DNA from: Chitinophagaceae bacterium | Lineage (GTDB): Bacteria; Bacteroidota; Bacteroidia; Chitinophagales; Chitinophagaceae | Length of the DNA stretch: 33,103 nucleotides | Assembly (NCBI GenBank): GCA_025359725.1 | Contig: JANYEX010000136.1 | Span: 1 to 33,103 of the forward strand | Reading direction: 5' to 3' | Part shown: piece after piece, positions 19,901 to 27,841 of the stretch | Layout: every line of letters begins with the position of its first letter | How positions within the stretch are numbered: position 1 is the stretch's first letter | Position numbers and translations under genes: made by a program | Notes under the pieces: generated by a model | Told to the model about the DNA's origin: nothing | What the model saw: the letters and a program-made list of their open reading frames with translations, nothing else | The model's database searches: none

Positions 19901-21036
19901 TAACCTCTAACAAGGGATGTGCTGCCGTAAAAACGCATTTATTTGTGGTAAATGGCTCTGATCCTGTGGCGACTTTTGACGTAGTTAATCCAACGAAGCT
20001 GTGTAACAACGATACAGTACAAATTAAGAACACTTCTACCGTAGATTTTGGTTCCCTTACTAAGCTCGAAATTTATTGGGATAATACAAACGCCCCAACC
20101 GTAAAGGATATTTACCTCAATCCTGCTGATACTATTTTTAGTCATTTATACCCCAATTTTCAATCGGCATCTGCTACGCCCAAAAGTTACACCATCAGGG
20201 TTGTAGCCTATTCTGGAGGCGTTTGCGAAAGTGAAATAGCACACACTCTCTCTCTTTTGCCTAGTCCCAAAGTGCGGTTTTTATCTATCGAACCAGTATG
20301 TAGCGATTCGCCTTTTGTGCTACTTAAGGATTATGTATCCGAACTAAGCCGTATTGATGGTGTTTCAAATTTTTCAGGACTGGGGGTTAATGCTAGTGGT
20401 ATTTTCTATCCAGATTCAGTTAATGCTGGCACTTATAAACTCACTTATTCTTACACGGCTACCAGTGGCTGCATTGATTCTGCCAGTCAAAATATTGTCG
20501 TACTTCAGTCGCCTTCAGTGCAGATGGGTGACCCCGTTTATGTTCTATCGGGCAAGTCGGCAGAGCTTAGTCCAGTTGCCGCTTCGGGTAATGATATTAA
20601 CTATCAATGGACGCCTGTTGATTACCTTACCATGAGTAACGATAGTACCACCACGGCTACCATCCCTGCTAATATTGGCGTAGATTCTATTCCTTATCTG
20701 CTTACTGTTACTGCAAATAATGGTTGTGCAGTTAGGGGCGGTGTAACTTTGCAAATACTTCGCCAGCCAGACATTCCCAATGTTTTTTCTCCCAACGGAG
20801 ATTTAATTAATGACAAATGGGTTATGAAAAATTTAGCTGAATACCCCAATCCGTTGGTGCAGGTTTTTGATAGAAACGGACAGATTGTGTTTCAACACGA
20901 GGGATCTTACACTCCCGGTAATGCATGGGATGGCACTTATCAGGGTAAGCCTTTGCCAGTTGCTACGTACTATTATATCATCAATCCACGCAATGGTCGC
21001 CCCACTTTCAGTGGTTCGGTAACGATTATTAGGTAG
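16978..21036 (+). CDS. Large secreted PKD-domain protein with gliding-motility-associated / T9SS type-B sorting C-terminus
   Basis: Signal peptide; N-terminal IgGFc-binding-like region; repeated PKD motifs (WFWNFGDGTTDNTQN..., RWHWDMGNER...); C-terminus IPNVFSPNGDLINDKWVMKN...VQVFDRNGQIVFQ...WDGTYQGKPLPVATYYYII. Confidence 0.92.
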   Translation: MSIYKWLAVCSVFFILLFKTTKSNAQADTTFWFAAPAITPGHAHKPILMRFATYGQPATITITQPADSLFVPYTFTLAANSATTIDLTSQIDIIENKPENTVLNYGLKVTASNNISAYYEEEGEVKSGTFNNPEIFPLKGRYAQGLSFVVPSQMIFDDKDKLNPLPQNGFVIVATQDSTIVTVTLSDSDAIGHLQGVPFTITLNKGQSYAVTSMGILASEHLGGSIVTANKPICITIFDDSVHLGGHYDLAGDQIVSENVTGSEFIMVRGNLNNTDPPDASFNSDYYFIWGTKDNTTISINGVNVGTVNRGTYYYGKLSDPSMYISTSNPVYVLQFTGDGEEVTETSLPAINCTGSQNVSFVRSTTEAFQLDILCKATEINSFQLNGTSGTINSTYFKNVPGTNGVWAYARININNLPDIDNLIPAGAATFVSNTSGLFHLGFLNGMNGTGSRLGYFSSYGIGSLTPVVLNSVCDNKNIKLAANLIDNTTYSWTGPQNFTSNIYNPTVTNTTPANSGTYTVTANVQGCGTFTDSINIKVYPLSTAAFISRKDTICVGDSSMLTVALVGKAPWTMAYSDGNITDTIFGITTTPLTFSVAPKQNTLYNITYIIDATPCNSGAVTTSPTIYDTVTVNQFPTANLLLADSLCIGKTKTLNIAFTGKAPWVFTYNNGTDTTTQTTNTSPFTTIVSPKVTTLYTVTSLKDANACSAIVLIKKTLQVSDRPITAFNVKPELCLRDTSFLQDTSVDSIQKITNWFWNFGDGTTDNTQNSTKVYGKASTYSISLYTLNDAGCYSDTLTKTIIIDSLPTAAFVYSTTPLCETNPISFTDKSIANSGTIQRWHWDMGNERIIDTSNGNTFSNMYTIYGSYTAKLMVQNSKGCNSDTTSKTIIVNPLPHVDFVFPQICLHDAAALFSDTSSIVDHSENQFTYKWSFDASTATPTVPLANYPTPISSNNKNPKIKYNYVGNYFVSDTVTSNKGCAAVKTHLFVVNGSDPVATFDVVNPTKLCNNDTVQIKNTSTVDFGSLTKLEIYWDNTNAPTVKDIYLNPADTIFSHLYPNFQSASATPKSYTIRVVAYSGGVCESEIAHTLSLLPSPKVRFLSIEPVCSDSPFVLLKDYVSELSRIDGVSNFSGLGVNASGIFYPDSVNAGTYKLTYSYTATSGCIDSASQNIVVLQSPSVQMGDPVYVLSGKSAELSPVAASGNDINYQWTPVDYLTMSNDSTTTATIPANIGVDSIPYLLTVTANNGCAVRGGVTLQILRQPDIPNVFSPNGDLINDKWVMKNLAEYPNPLVQVFDRNGQIVFQHEGSYTPGNAWDGTYQGKPLPVATYYYIINPRNGRPTFSGSVTIIR

Positions 21037-21117
21037 TAACTAAAAGGAGAAATGCTCTAATCAATGGCCTAAATTCTGTCTTTTTCTTTAGCCAATTAAA
21101 TGTTAAAAAGATTTGGG

Positions 21118-21151
21118 TTATTACCCCCGAATATTTTGGGGGGGGTAATAA
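21118..21151 (+). terminator. Hairpin containing a G8 run downstream of the PKD protein gene
   Basis: Perfect 11-bp arms ttattaccccc / gggggtaataa with a 12-nt loop; not followed by a clean T-run. Confidence 0.5.
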
Positions 21152-21245
21152 GAAAGTTTTTGGGGGCACAAGAAATATTCTTACAGCTATGAAAAACTTT
21201 TTCATAACAACAAGAAACTTTCTTACAGTGATGAAAACTATTTAA
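21141..21245 (+). repeat. Degenerate ~21-bp tandem repeat, about 5 units
   Basis: Units gggggtaataagaaagttttt / gggggcacaagaaatattctt / acagctatgaaaaactttttc / ataacaacaagaaactttctt / acagtgatgaaaactatttaa, each exactly 21 bp. Confidence 0.65.
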
Positions 21246-21660
21246 CCACACTGCAGAGGGTTTAATTTAAACTGTGTCAGGTGAAAAGAAAAGTTTATCC
21301 CTACACTTTAGTCGTTGGCTGTTTGAAAGAAACAATCTTTGTAATAGCAATAGTTACTGCGTGGTCGCTTTTATATTTTACTTTAAGATCAAGTGGCAAA
21401 GTCAAACAGGTGGCTTCTTATTGTTTTTAAATTCTTTCAGCTTCCTCATCATCCAAACTATCTACCCGCTTGGCGCATTGTTTTCTAGGGCGATCCACCA
21501 CCAAATAAGGCAATACGTCTTCGGCCTAATAGGTAGAAGAGTCCTGAAGGCTAAGAATACAGGTTTCGATATAACTGATATGCATATCAATCAAACCAGT
21601 ATTCATTTCCTTTAAACTTGTATAACTAACGCCACAACGCGTATTCCGCCTACTTTGGCA

Positions 21661-21709
21661 AATCTTCGTCAAAAATAGACCGAAGCCGCAGTCTATCTTG
21701 CCGAAGATT
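21661..21709. repeat. Two-tier hairpin
   Basis: aatcttcg (21661-21668) / cgaagatt (21702-21709), with inner tagac / gtcta. Confidence 0.5.
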
Positions 21710-21907
21710 CATCTCATTCTATTAACTTATTAATGGTTTTGGATAGATGTCTTTCATGTGCAACGGGATAAATTTCAAAGTGTAGAAATCAAAATTAATG
21801 CCTCAATGTGGCAATCAGCTTGTTTTCGAAGTGAAAGTAGATATCATTCCCATACGTCAACAACTCATTTCAAATTGAGTTTAAAATGAAATATCCAAAT
21901 CTCAAAC

Positions 21908-21932
21908 GTTAATATTATGTTACAATATTAAC
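21908..21932. promoter_or_regulatory. Palindrome upstream of the TonB receptor gene; candidate operator or leader hairpin
   Basis: gttaatatt-atgttac-aatattaac: perfect 9-bp arms, 55 nt upstream of the 21988 ATG. Confidence 0.5.
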
Positions 21933-21987
21933 TACAGAACTAATACCTCAACATAAAGATAGCTTCACCAGATTAATAACTCGTCCT

Positions 21988-24582
21988 ATGAAAACAATTG
22001 TGTTTTTGCTGCTGCTGCTTACTGCCATTACGAATTCCCTTTTTTCACAAAGTAAAATAAAAGGAAAACTAGATACTCCCATTGATACAAGTTTTCTTAT
22101 TAGGGATAGTTTAGCAATGCAAGCAGAACTTAATGCGAACCTATCCGATAATATTCCGATAATATATATTGATGATAACAACATGGGAACGCTTGGTAGA
22201 AAAAACATTTCCTCTAACCTGAGAGCTGCCAGAGACCCTTTTTTGTCTGCAACAACCTTCAATTTCTTTATTGCCCGATTCAAGACAAGGGGTTATGACT
22301 TCAGCAATTCTAAAACTTTTATGAATGGCGTTCCTTTAGAGAACCTAGATAATGGTTCTACTAATTATAGTGCATTTAGCGGGCTGACAAGCATCCTCCG
22401 AACAAGAGAGATATCTATGGGCTTACGCCCAAATACTTATGGCTTTGGTGGCATGGGTATCAATACAGACATAGACACTCGAGCAAGCATTCAACGTAAG
22501 AGAACAGAGATTGGTTATTCATTTTCAGATGGTAATTACACCCATAGATGGACATTTACACACTGCACAGGAATAAATAAGAAAGGCTGGGCATTCTCCT
22601 TTAGTGGCAGTAGGCGTTGGTCCGACGAAGGCTATGTTCCTGGTACATACACCAATAGTTGGAGCTATTTTGTGGGAATAGATAAGAAAATAAGTACCAA
22701 AAGAACTGTTTCATTTGTTGCTTTCAATTCGCCATCGCAAAGTGGAGGACAAAGAAGTGCAGTTGATGAAATGGATTCATTAGTAGGATCGCATTACTAT
22801 AACCCTTCGTGGGGATACCAAAACGGTAAGAAGCGGAATGCCAACGTTATTAAAAATAATCAACCCACCATAATACTAACTGATGAAATAAAGTTTAATA
22901 ATAGTTCTAGCCTTGTTAATGCAGCCTCAATTAGTCTTGAAACAAAAGGGAATACTAGCCTAGAATATTTCAACGCACCAAACCCTTCCCCTGATTATTA
23001 CAAATATTTACCTAGTTATGAAACAGATCCTACGGTTGCTAACCTTACTGCACAACAGATAAAGACGGACATCAACTACCGACAAATTAATTGGGATGCG
23101 CTATATGCAAGCAATCAATCTCACGCAGAAACAATTGATAATGCCACTGTGAATGGACGAACTGGACAAACCTTTTCTGGGCTTCGTTCTTCCTATATCA
23201 TTGGTGAAAGGATAAATAAATCATTGAAAGTAAACTTCGCCTCTACCTACAACAGACGGGTAGGCAATCACCTAAACCTAACTGTTGGGCTAGTATTACT
23301 CTCTCAAAATGACCATTACTATAAACGATTGGATGACTTATTGGGCGGGCAATACTATGTAGATTTAAATCAATACGCAATAGGTAGCTTTCCTACAAAT
23401 CCTTCTGTTCAATATCCCAACTTGAATAAGCCAAATTCAATCATAAAGGCTGGGGATAAATATGGGTATGATTACAATGCACATATCAACAAACAGGAAG
23501 TATGGGCTCAATCAGCATTTAAGTATAGAAAAATTGATTTCTTTATAGCTGGAGAGGTTTCGCACACTGCCTTCTGGAGATATGGCAACGTAACAACAGG
23601 CCTATATCCTAACAATTCTGAGGGTAAGTCGGCGGTTTATAGCTTTACCAATCTTAGTTTAAAGGGTGGATTGACTTATAAGATTAATGGCAAGAATTAC
23701 TTGTTTGCCAGTGCCGCCTATCTTACCCAAGCCCCTGAATTCAAGAATATATTCTTATCTGCGGAAAACAGAGATCAGGTTCAGGATAATATATCCAACC
23801 AACAAACTACAAGTGTAGAAGGTGGCTATATACTTAACGCACCTACTTTACGATTAAGGCTTAGCAGTTATTATACTCAAATAGACCATCAGATGAATGT
23901 AATGAGTTTTTATAATGATGACTATTACACTTATACAAATTATGGCATAAGCAATATATCGAAAGTACATTATGGTGGTGAACTAGGCTTTGAAGCCAAG
24001 TTAACACCAGAAGTAATAATAAATAGTGCTGCCTCTGTAGGAAGATATTACTACAACAGTCGTCAAAATGCTACTACTGTAAACGATAACACGCAAGGTA
24101 TTATAGGCAAGGATACTGTGTTTTCCATGAATTATCGGGTAGCAAACACCCCACAAGAAGCTTATAGTCTTGGGATAGAATATCGCTCTGTTAAGTACTG
24201 GTATATTGGCATCAATGCAAACTATTTCGACCAAATATGGGCAGGGTTCAATCCCATACGTCTTACCAAACAAGCAGTATCAGATGTAGTGTTTCAATCG
24301 AAAGATTATTATAATATCATTAATCAACAACGATTACCTAGTCAGCTAATACTCAATTTGGCTGGTGGCTATTCATGGAAACTACCCAAACTATGGTTGC
24401 ATAAAAACCTATCGTTACTAATGCTTAATGCAAGGATTAGTAACCTTTTGGATAACAAAGACCTTATTACTTATGGCGGACAACAATTGCGTTTTGAGGT
24501 TGCCAATTCTAATAAATTTCAATCGAGATATTCTTATGCTGATGGACTCACTTATAATATAAGTACAACACTCAGATTCTAA
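21988..24582 (+). CDS. TonB-dependent receptor
   Basis: Signal peptide, plug-like 'SSNLRAARDPFLSATTFNFFIARFKTRGYD...', long alternating beta-barrel sequence, terminal aromatic '...YADGLTYNISTTLRF'. Confidence 0.9.
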   Translation: MKTIVFLLLLLTAITNSLFSQSKIKGKLDTPIDTSFLIRDSLAMQAELNANLSDNIPIIYIDDNNMGTLGRKNISSNLRAARDPFLSATTFNFFIARFKTRGYDFSNSKTFMNGVPLENLDNGSTNYSAFSGLTSILRTREISMGLRPNTYGFGGMGINTDIDTRASIQRKRTEIGYSFSDGNYTHRWTFTHCTGINKKGWAFSFSGSRRWSDEGYVPGTYTNSWSYFVGIDKKISTKRTVSFVAFNSPSQSGGQRSAVDEMDSLVGSHYYNPSWGYQNGKKRNANVIKNNQPTIILTDEIKFNNSSSLVNAASISLETKGNTSLEYFNAPNPSPDYYKYLPSYETDPTVANLTAQQIKTDINYRQINWDALYASNQSHAETIDNATVNGRTGQTFSGLRSSYIIGERINKSLKVNFASTYNRRVGNHLNLTVGLVLLSQNDHYYKRLDDLLGGQYYVDLNQYAIGSFPTNPSVQYPNLNKPNSIIKAGDKYGYDYNAHINKQEVWAQSAFKYRKIDFFIAGEVSHTAFWRYGNVTTGLYPNNSEGKSAVYSFTNLSLKGGLTYKINGKNYLFASAAYLTQAPEFKNIFLSAENRDQVQDNISNQQTTSVEGGYILNAPTLRLRLSSYYTQIDHQMNVMSFYNDDYYTYTNYGISNISKVHYGGELGFEAKLTPEVIINSAASVGRYYYNSRQNATTVNDNTQGIIGKDTVFSMNYRVANTPQEAYSLGIEYRSVKYWYIGINANYFDQIWAGFNPIRLTKQAVSDVVFQSKDYYNIINQQRLPSQLILNLAGGYSWKLPKLWLHKNLSLLMLNARISNLLDNKDLITYGGQQLRFEVANSNKFQSRYSYADGLTYNISTTLRF

Positions 24583-24624
24583 CTGATAAATAAAACAAAT
24601 ATTACAACAATTTAAAACAAGTAT

Positions 24625-26025
24625 ATGAGATACAATAAGATTACCGTAATTATTTCTTTGGTTATCATCATCACTACAGCTATCATTTTAATGGCTTGTA
24701 ACAAGAAGTTTGATGCGCCACCAAACATTCCTTTAACCTTGGTAGATACCAGTATTACCAATCACCTTATCTCAATAAGTACACTAAAAAAGAGGCATAC
24801 TATCACTGGATTGGAAGCTATAACGGATAATTGCATTATCACAGGAATTGTGGGTGGAGATGACGAAAACGGAAATCTTTACAAACAAATTACCCTACAA
24901 GATAGCACTGGGGGCATTGCTATTATTTTGGACAGGAGTAGTCTTTACATTGATTATCCCGTTGGAAGACGGTTATACATCAAGTGCCGAGGGCTATACA
25001 TTAGCGACTATAATCATTCCATTCAGTTGGGGTCTTTAAATAGTTCTGTACCTACGAATCTTGCTATTACTTCAATACCTGCGCCTTTGTTTGATCAATT
25101 CATTATTAAAGGTTCTTTATCCAATCCTATCACCCCAACCTTAGTAACACTTGCACAATTAAACACTATGGCATTGCTAAGTGCTGCTGATATAGTGGCT
25201 AAAGATACCTTGCAGAGTGTACTAGTGCAACTGAATGATGTTGAACTGGCAGTTACTGACCTAAACCTAATATACGCAGACACCTCTGCCGCAAAGAAAT
25301 CTGTAAATAGAAATATTACAGATTGTAAAGGCACAGCTGGAGTAGTTCTTTATACTAGCGGCTTTGCCAACTTTGCAGGCTTTACACCGCCAACAGGAAA
25401 GGGAAGTATTTTTGGAATATACACTCCCTACAAAACAACTGCAGAGTTAATAGTGCGCGACACAAGTGATGTTAAGCTATACGATACCCGTTGTGGATCA
25501 GCCGCAGCAACCACTTTATTCAGCGAAATATTTTCTGGCATTACTAATAAGGCAACTATTACCACCACTGGTAGCGGCAATAGTTGGAAGAATATTGCCG
25601 AAGTTGGTGGCAAATCTTTTGTTGGTTATGTATCAGGCACCACACATTTGGCTAGCGTTTCTGCGTATGGCGCAACTGGTACTGTTACTAGCTGGATGAT
25701 TACACAGGCAATTAATATCCCTCAAGATATCAACTCGCCCTCACTTACTTTTACATCCACAGATGGATATGACAATGGTGCTTCTTTCAAGTTGATGGTT
25801 TCTACAAATTATGGCGGCAGCAACTCGCCATCCTCCTCAACTTGGACACAATTACCTGCCATCATCCCAACAGGTGATGCTAAGTTTGGCAAATCGACCA
25901 ACTCTGGCAATGTAGATTTAAGTGCATACATCGGGCAAACTATCTATTTAGGTTGGAGATACGATGGTAGCACCTATAAAAACACCACGTATGAATTTGG
26001 AAATATAAAGGTTACTGGTTATTAG
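24625..26025 (+). CDS. DUF5689-domain lipoprotein with choice-of-anchor-J-like C-terminal region
   Basis: Lipobox 'IILMACNKK'; 'ITDNCIITGIVGGDDENGNLYKQITLQDSTGGIAIILDRSSLYIDYPVGRRLYIKCRGLYI' is DUF5689-like; 'VDLSAYIGQTIYLGWRYDGSTYKNTTYEFGNIKV' is anchor-J-like. Confidence 0.88.
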   Translation: MRYNKITVIISLVIIITTAIILMACNKKFDAPPNIPLTLVDTSITNHLISISTLKKRHTITGLEAITDNCIITGIVGGDDENGNLYKQITLQDSTGGIAIILDRSSLYIDYPVGRRLYIKCRGLYISDYNHSIQLGSLNSSVPTNLAITSIPAPLFDQFIIKGSLSNPITPTLVTLAQLNTMALLSAADIVAKDTLQSVLVQLNDVELAVTDLNLIYADTSAAKKSVNRNITDCKGTAGVVLYTSGFANFAGFTPPTGKGSIFGIYTPYKTTAELIVRDTSDVKLYDTRCGSAAATTLFSEIFSGITNKATITTTGSGNSWKNIAEVGGKSFVGYVSGTTHLASVSAYGATGTVTSWMITQAINIPQDINSPSLTFTSTDGYDNGASFKLMVSTNYGGSNSPSSSTWTQLPAIIPTGDAKFGKSTNSGNVDLSAYIGQTIYLGWRYDGSTYKNTTYEFGNIKVTGY

Positions 26026-26476
26026 TACATCACTACACACAACTTTAGTCAATCAAACAAAACTCTTATCCCCCCCCTTCCTTGCAGCCCGCACCTCTCA
26101 TCTTTAAATTAAATAATGGCAACCAAATGTACACGCTTGTGACACCGCCGTTTAAAGATAGTGAGTATAGTACGCAAAATTAGCGTTGATTACTACTTAT
26201 TCGACTTATAAACGTGGTGGCTAAGCGCGAAAGTCGGCGTATGAAACACAAAGGGGTACATCTAACTTGATGGTGGACACAACCGTCGAATACTTAGATG
26301 GCCTCGATAACGGAAACGTTAGCATTACTTTTAAGGCGGTTATAAGGTAGAAGTGCTGCCACAAAGCCTACTCAAGCAATAGATATGAGTTGTAATAAAT
26401 GCTTTAAGTGCTAAGACATTGAAAGCATTTTTCTTTTATTGATGATGACACCTCATAATTCATGACTAGCTAACGG

Positions 26477-26484
26477 TACATTTG
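26477..26484 (+). promoter_or_regulatory. Bacteroidota -7 promoter motif for the HAD gene
   Basis: TACATTTG, 24 nt upstream of the ATG at 26508. Confidence 0.55.
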
Positions 26485-26507
26485 CGCACTAAACAAAAAA
26501 GCAAAAA

Positions 26508-27170
26508 ATGCAACTTAATACAGTGATATTTGATATTGATGGATTATTGATAGACAGTGAACCCTTATGGAACGAAGCCGCAACAGAGGTTTTTAAACTA
26601 TACGATATTTCCCTTACTGAGCAACAATACCTAAGTACAACTGGACTTAGAACAAAAGAGTTCGTAATTCAGTGGTTTGATTATTTTAATATTTCTCAAA
26701 ACAGGGCAGCTGAAGCGGAAAGAAGAATAATAATTTCGGTATTAAAGAAAATTGAAGAGAAAGCTACAATCATGAAGGGGGTAACGCATATATTCAACTT
26801 CTTTCTTAGTAAAGGCTTTAAGATAGGACTTGCTACTTCTTCCCCGCAGGAATTAATAGACTTAGTAATAAAGATGATTGGATTGGAAAGTATTGTTCAC
26901 GCAACAGCTTCGGCTCAAAAACTACCCTATGGCAAACCACATCCTCAGGTTTATTTGGAATGTGCTGCCAAATTAAATTCAAATCCTAGCTCTTGTGTTT
27001 GCTTTGAGGACTCTTTTAATGGATTGATAGCAGCAAAGGCTGCAAGAATGAAATGCGTGGTAATTCCTCACCACGCATTATTAAAGGAAGAAAGATGGGG
27101 AGCAGCCGATCTAAAACTATCCTCACTACAAAACTTTGGAGAGCTTCATTTTGGCGTATTATTTAACTAA
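26508..27170 (+). CDS. HAD-superfamily phosphatase, beta-phosphoglucomutase / 2-deoxyglucose-6-phosphatase (HxpB)-like
   Basis: FDIDGLLIDSEPLW, 'LATSSPQELI', 'KPHPQVYLECA', 'CFEDSFNGLIAAKAARM'. Confidence 0.93.
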   Translation: MQLNTVIFDIDGLLIDSEPLWNEAATEVFKLYDISLTEQQYLSTTGLRTKEFVIQWFDYFNISQNRAAEAERRIIISVLKKIEEKATIMKGVTHIFNFFLSKGFKIGLATSSPQELIDLVIKMIGLESIVHATASAQKLPYGKPHPQVYLECAAKLNSNPSSCVCFEDSFNGLIAAKAARMKCVVIPHHALLKEERWGAADLKLSSLQNFGELHFGVLFN

Positions 27171-27189
27171 TGAGTATATAGTAAATATT

Positions 27190-27783
27190 TTATTCAGTAT
27201 CCTTTTTCTTCTTGGCAGATTTTGGTGTAAGCATCAAAAACATCTTCTTACCTTCTAGTTTAGGTAAGCTTTCAGGCTGACCACAATCTGCTAACCGCTC
27301 TGCGAATTTCAAAAGAATCAACTCGCCACGTTCCTTAAACATGATGGCACGTCCCTTAAATTGAACCCAAGCTTTAACCTTATTTCCTTCTTTAAGAAAT
27401 TTTTCGGCGTGCTTAGATTTAAAATCAAAGTCATGATCATCTGTTCCTGGTGTAAAACGAACTTCTTTTACTTCACTTTGCTTAGCATTGGCTTTCATTT
27501 CTTTTTCCTTACGTTTCTTTTCGTAAAGAAATTTTTTGTAATCAATTGCTTTACAAACAGGCGGAGCCGCATTAGGGGAAATTTCTACTAAATCTAGCTC
27601 AAGTTGTTGAGCAATTTTTAAGGCTTCTTGAATTGGATAGATGCCAACTGTTACATTTTCACCAACTAAACGAACTTGCAAAGCGCGTATTCTTTCATTG
27701 ATTCGGTGTTCTGGTTCTTGTTGTTTGTTAAAACGGGGGTTGAATCTACCTCCCCCACTGTTGCTTTTAAACGGTAATGCCAT
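27190..27783 (-). CDS. infC: Translation initiation factor IF-3
   Basis: RINERIRALQVRLVGENVTVGIYPIQEAL...DLVEISPNAAPPVCKAIDYKKFLYE...KEVRFTPGTDDHDF. Confidence 0.96.
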   Translation of the reverse strand: MALPFKSNSGGGRFNPRFNKQQEPEHRINERIRALQVRLVGENVTVGIYPIQEALKIAQQLELDLVEISPNAAPPVCKAIDYKKFLYEKKRKEKEMKANAKQSEVKEVRFTPGTDDHDFDFKSKHAEKFLKEGNKVKAWVQFKGRAIMFKERGELILLKFAERLADCGQPESLPKLEGKKMFLMLTPKSAKKKKDTE

Positions 27784-27841
27784 TAAGACTTGTTTAATTT
27801 TATTGTGACTTATTTATTTGTTTATAAAGTTAGAAGGAAAT

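Noticed and set aside
21274-21615. 113-aa plus-strand ORF
   Set aside because: Phe/Ile-rich with no recognisable family and no clear promoter; I could not support it as a gene.
26070-26077. C8 homopolymer as a phase-variable tract
   Set aside because: Not inside or directly upstream of a convincing gene start; more likely intergenic noise.
27190-27783. Non-canonical infC start codon (in-frame ATT upstream)
   Set aside because: infC often uses unusual starts, but here an ATG is available and the sequence alone cannot decide.
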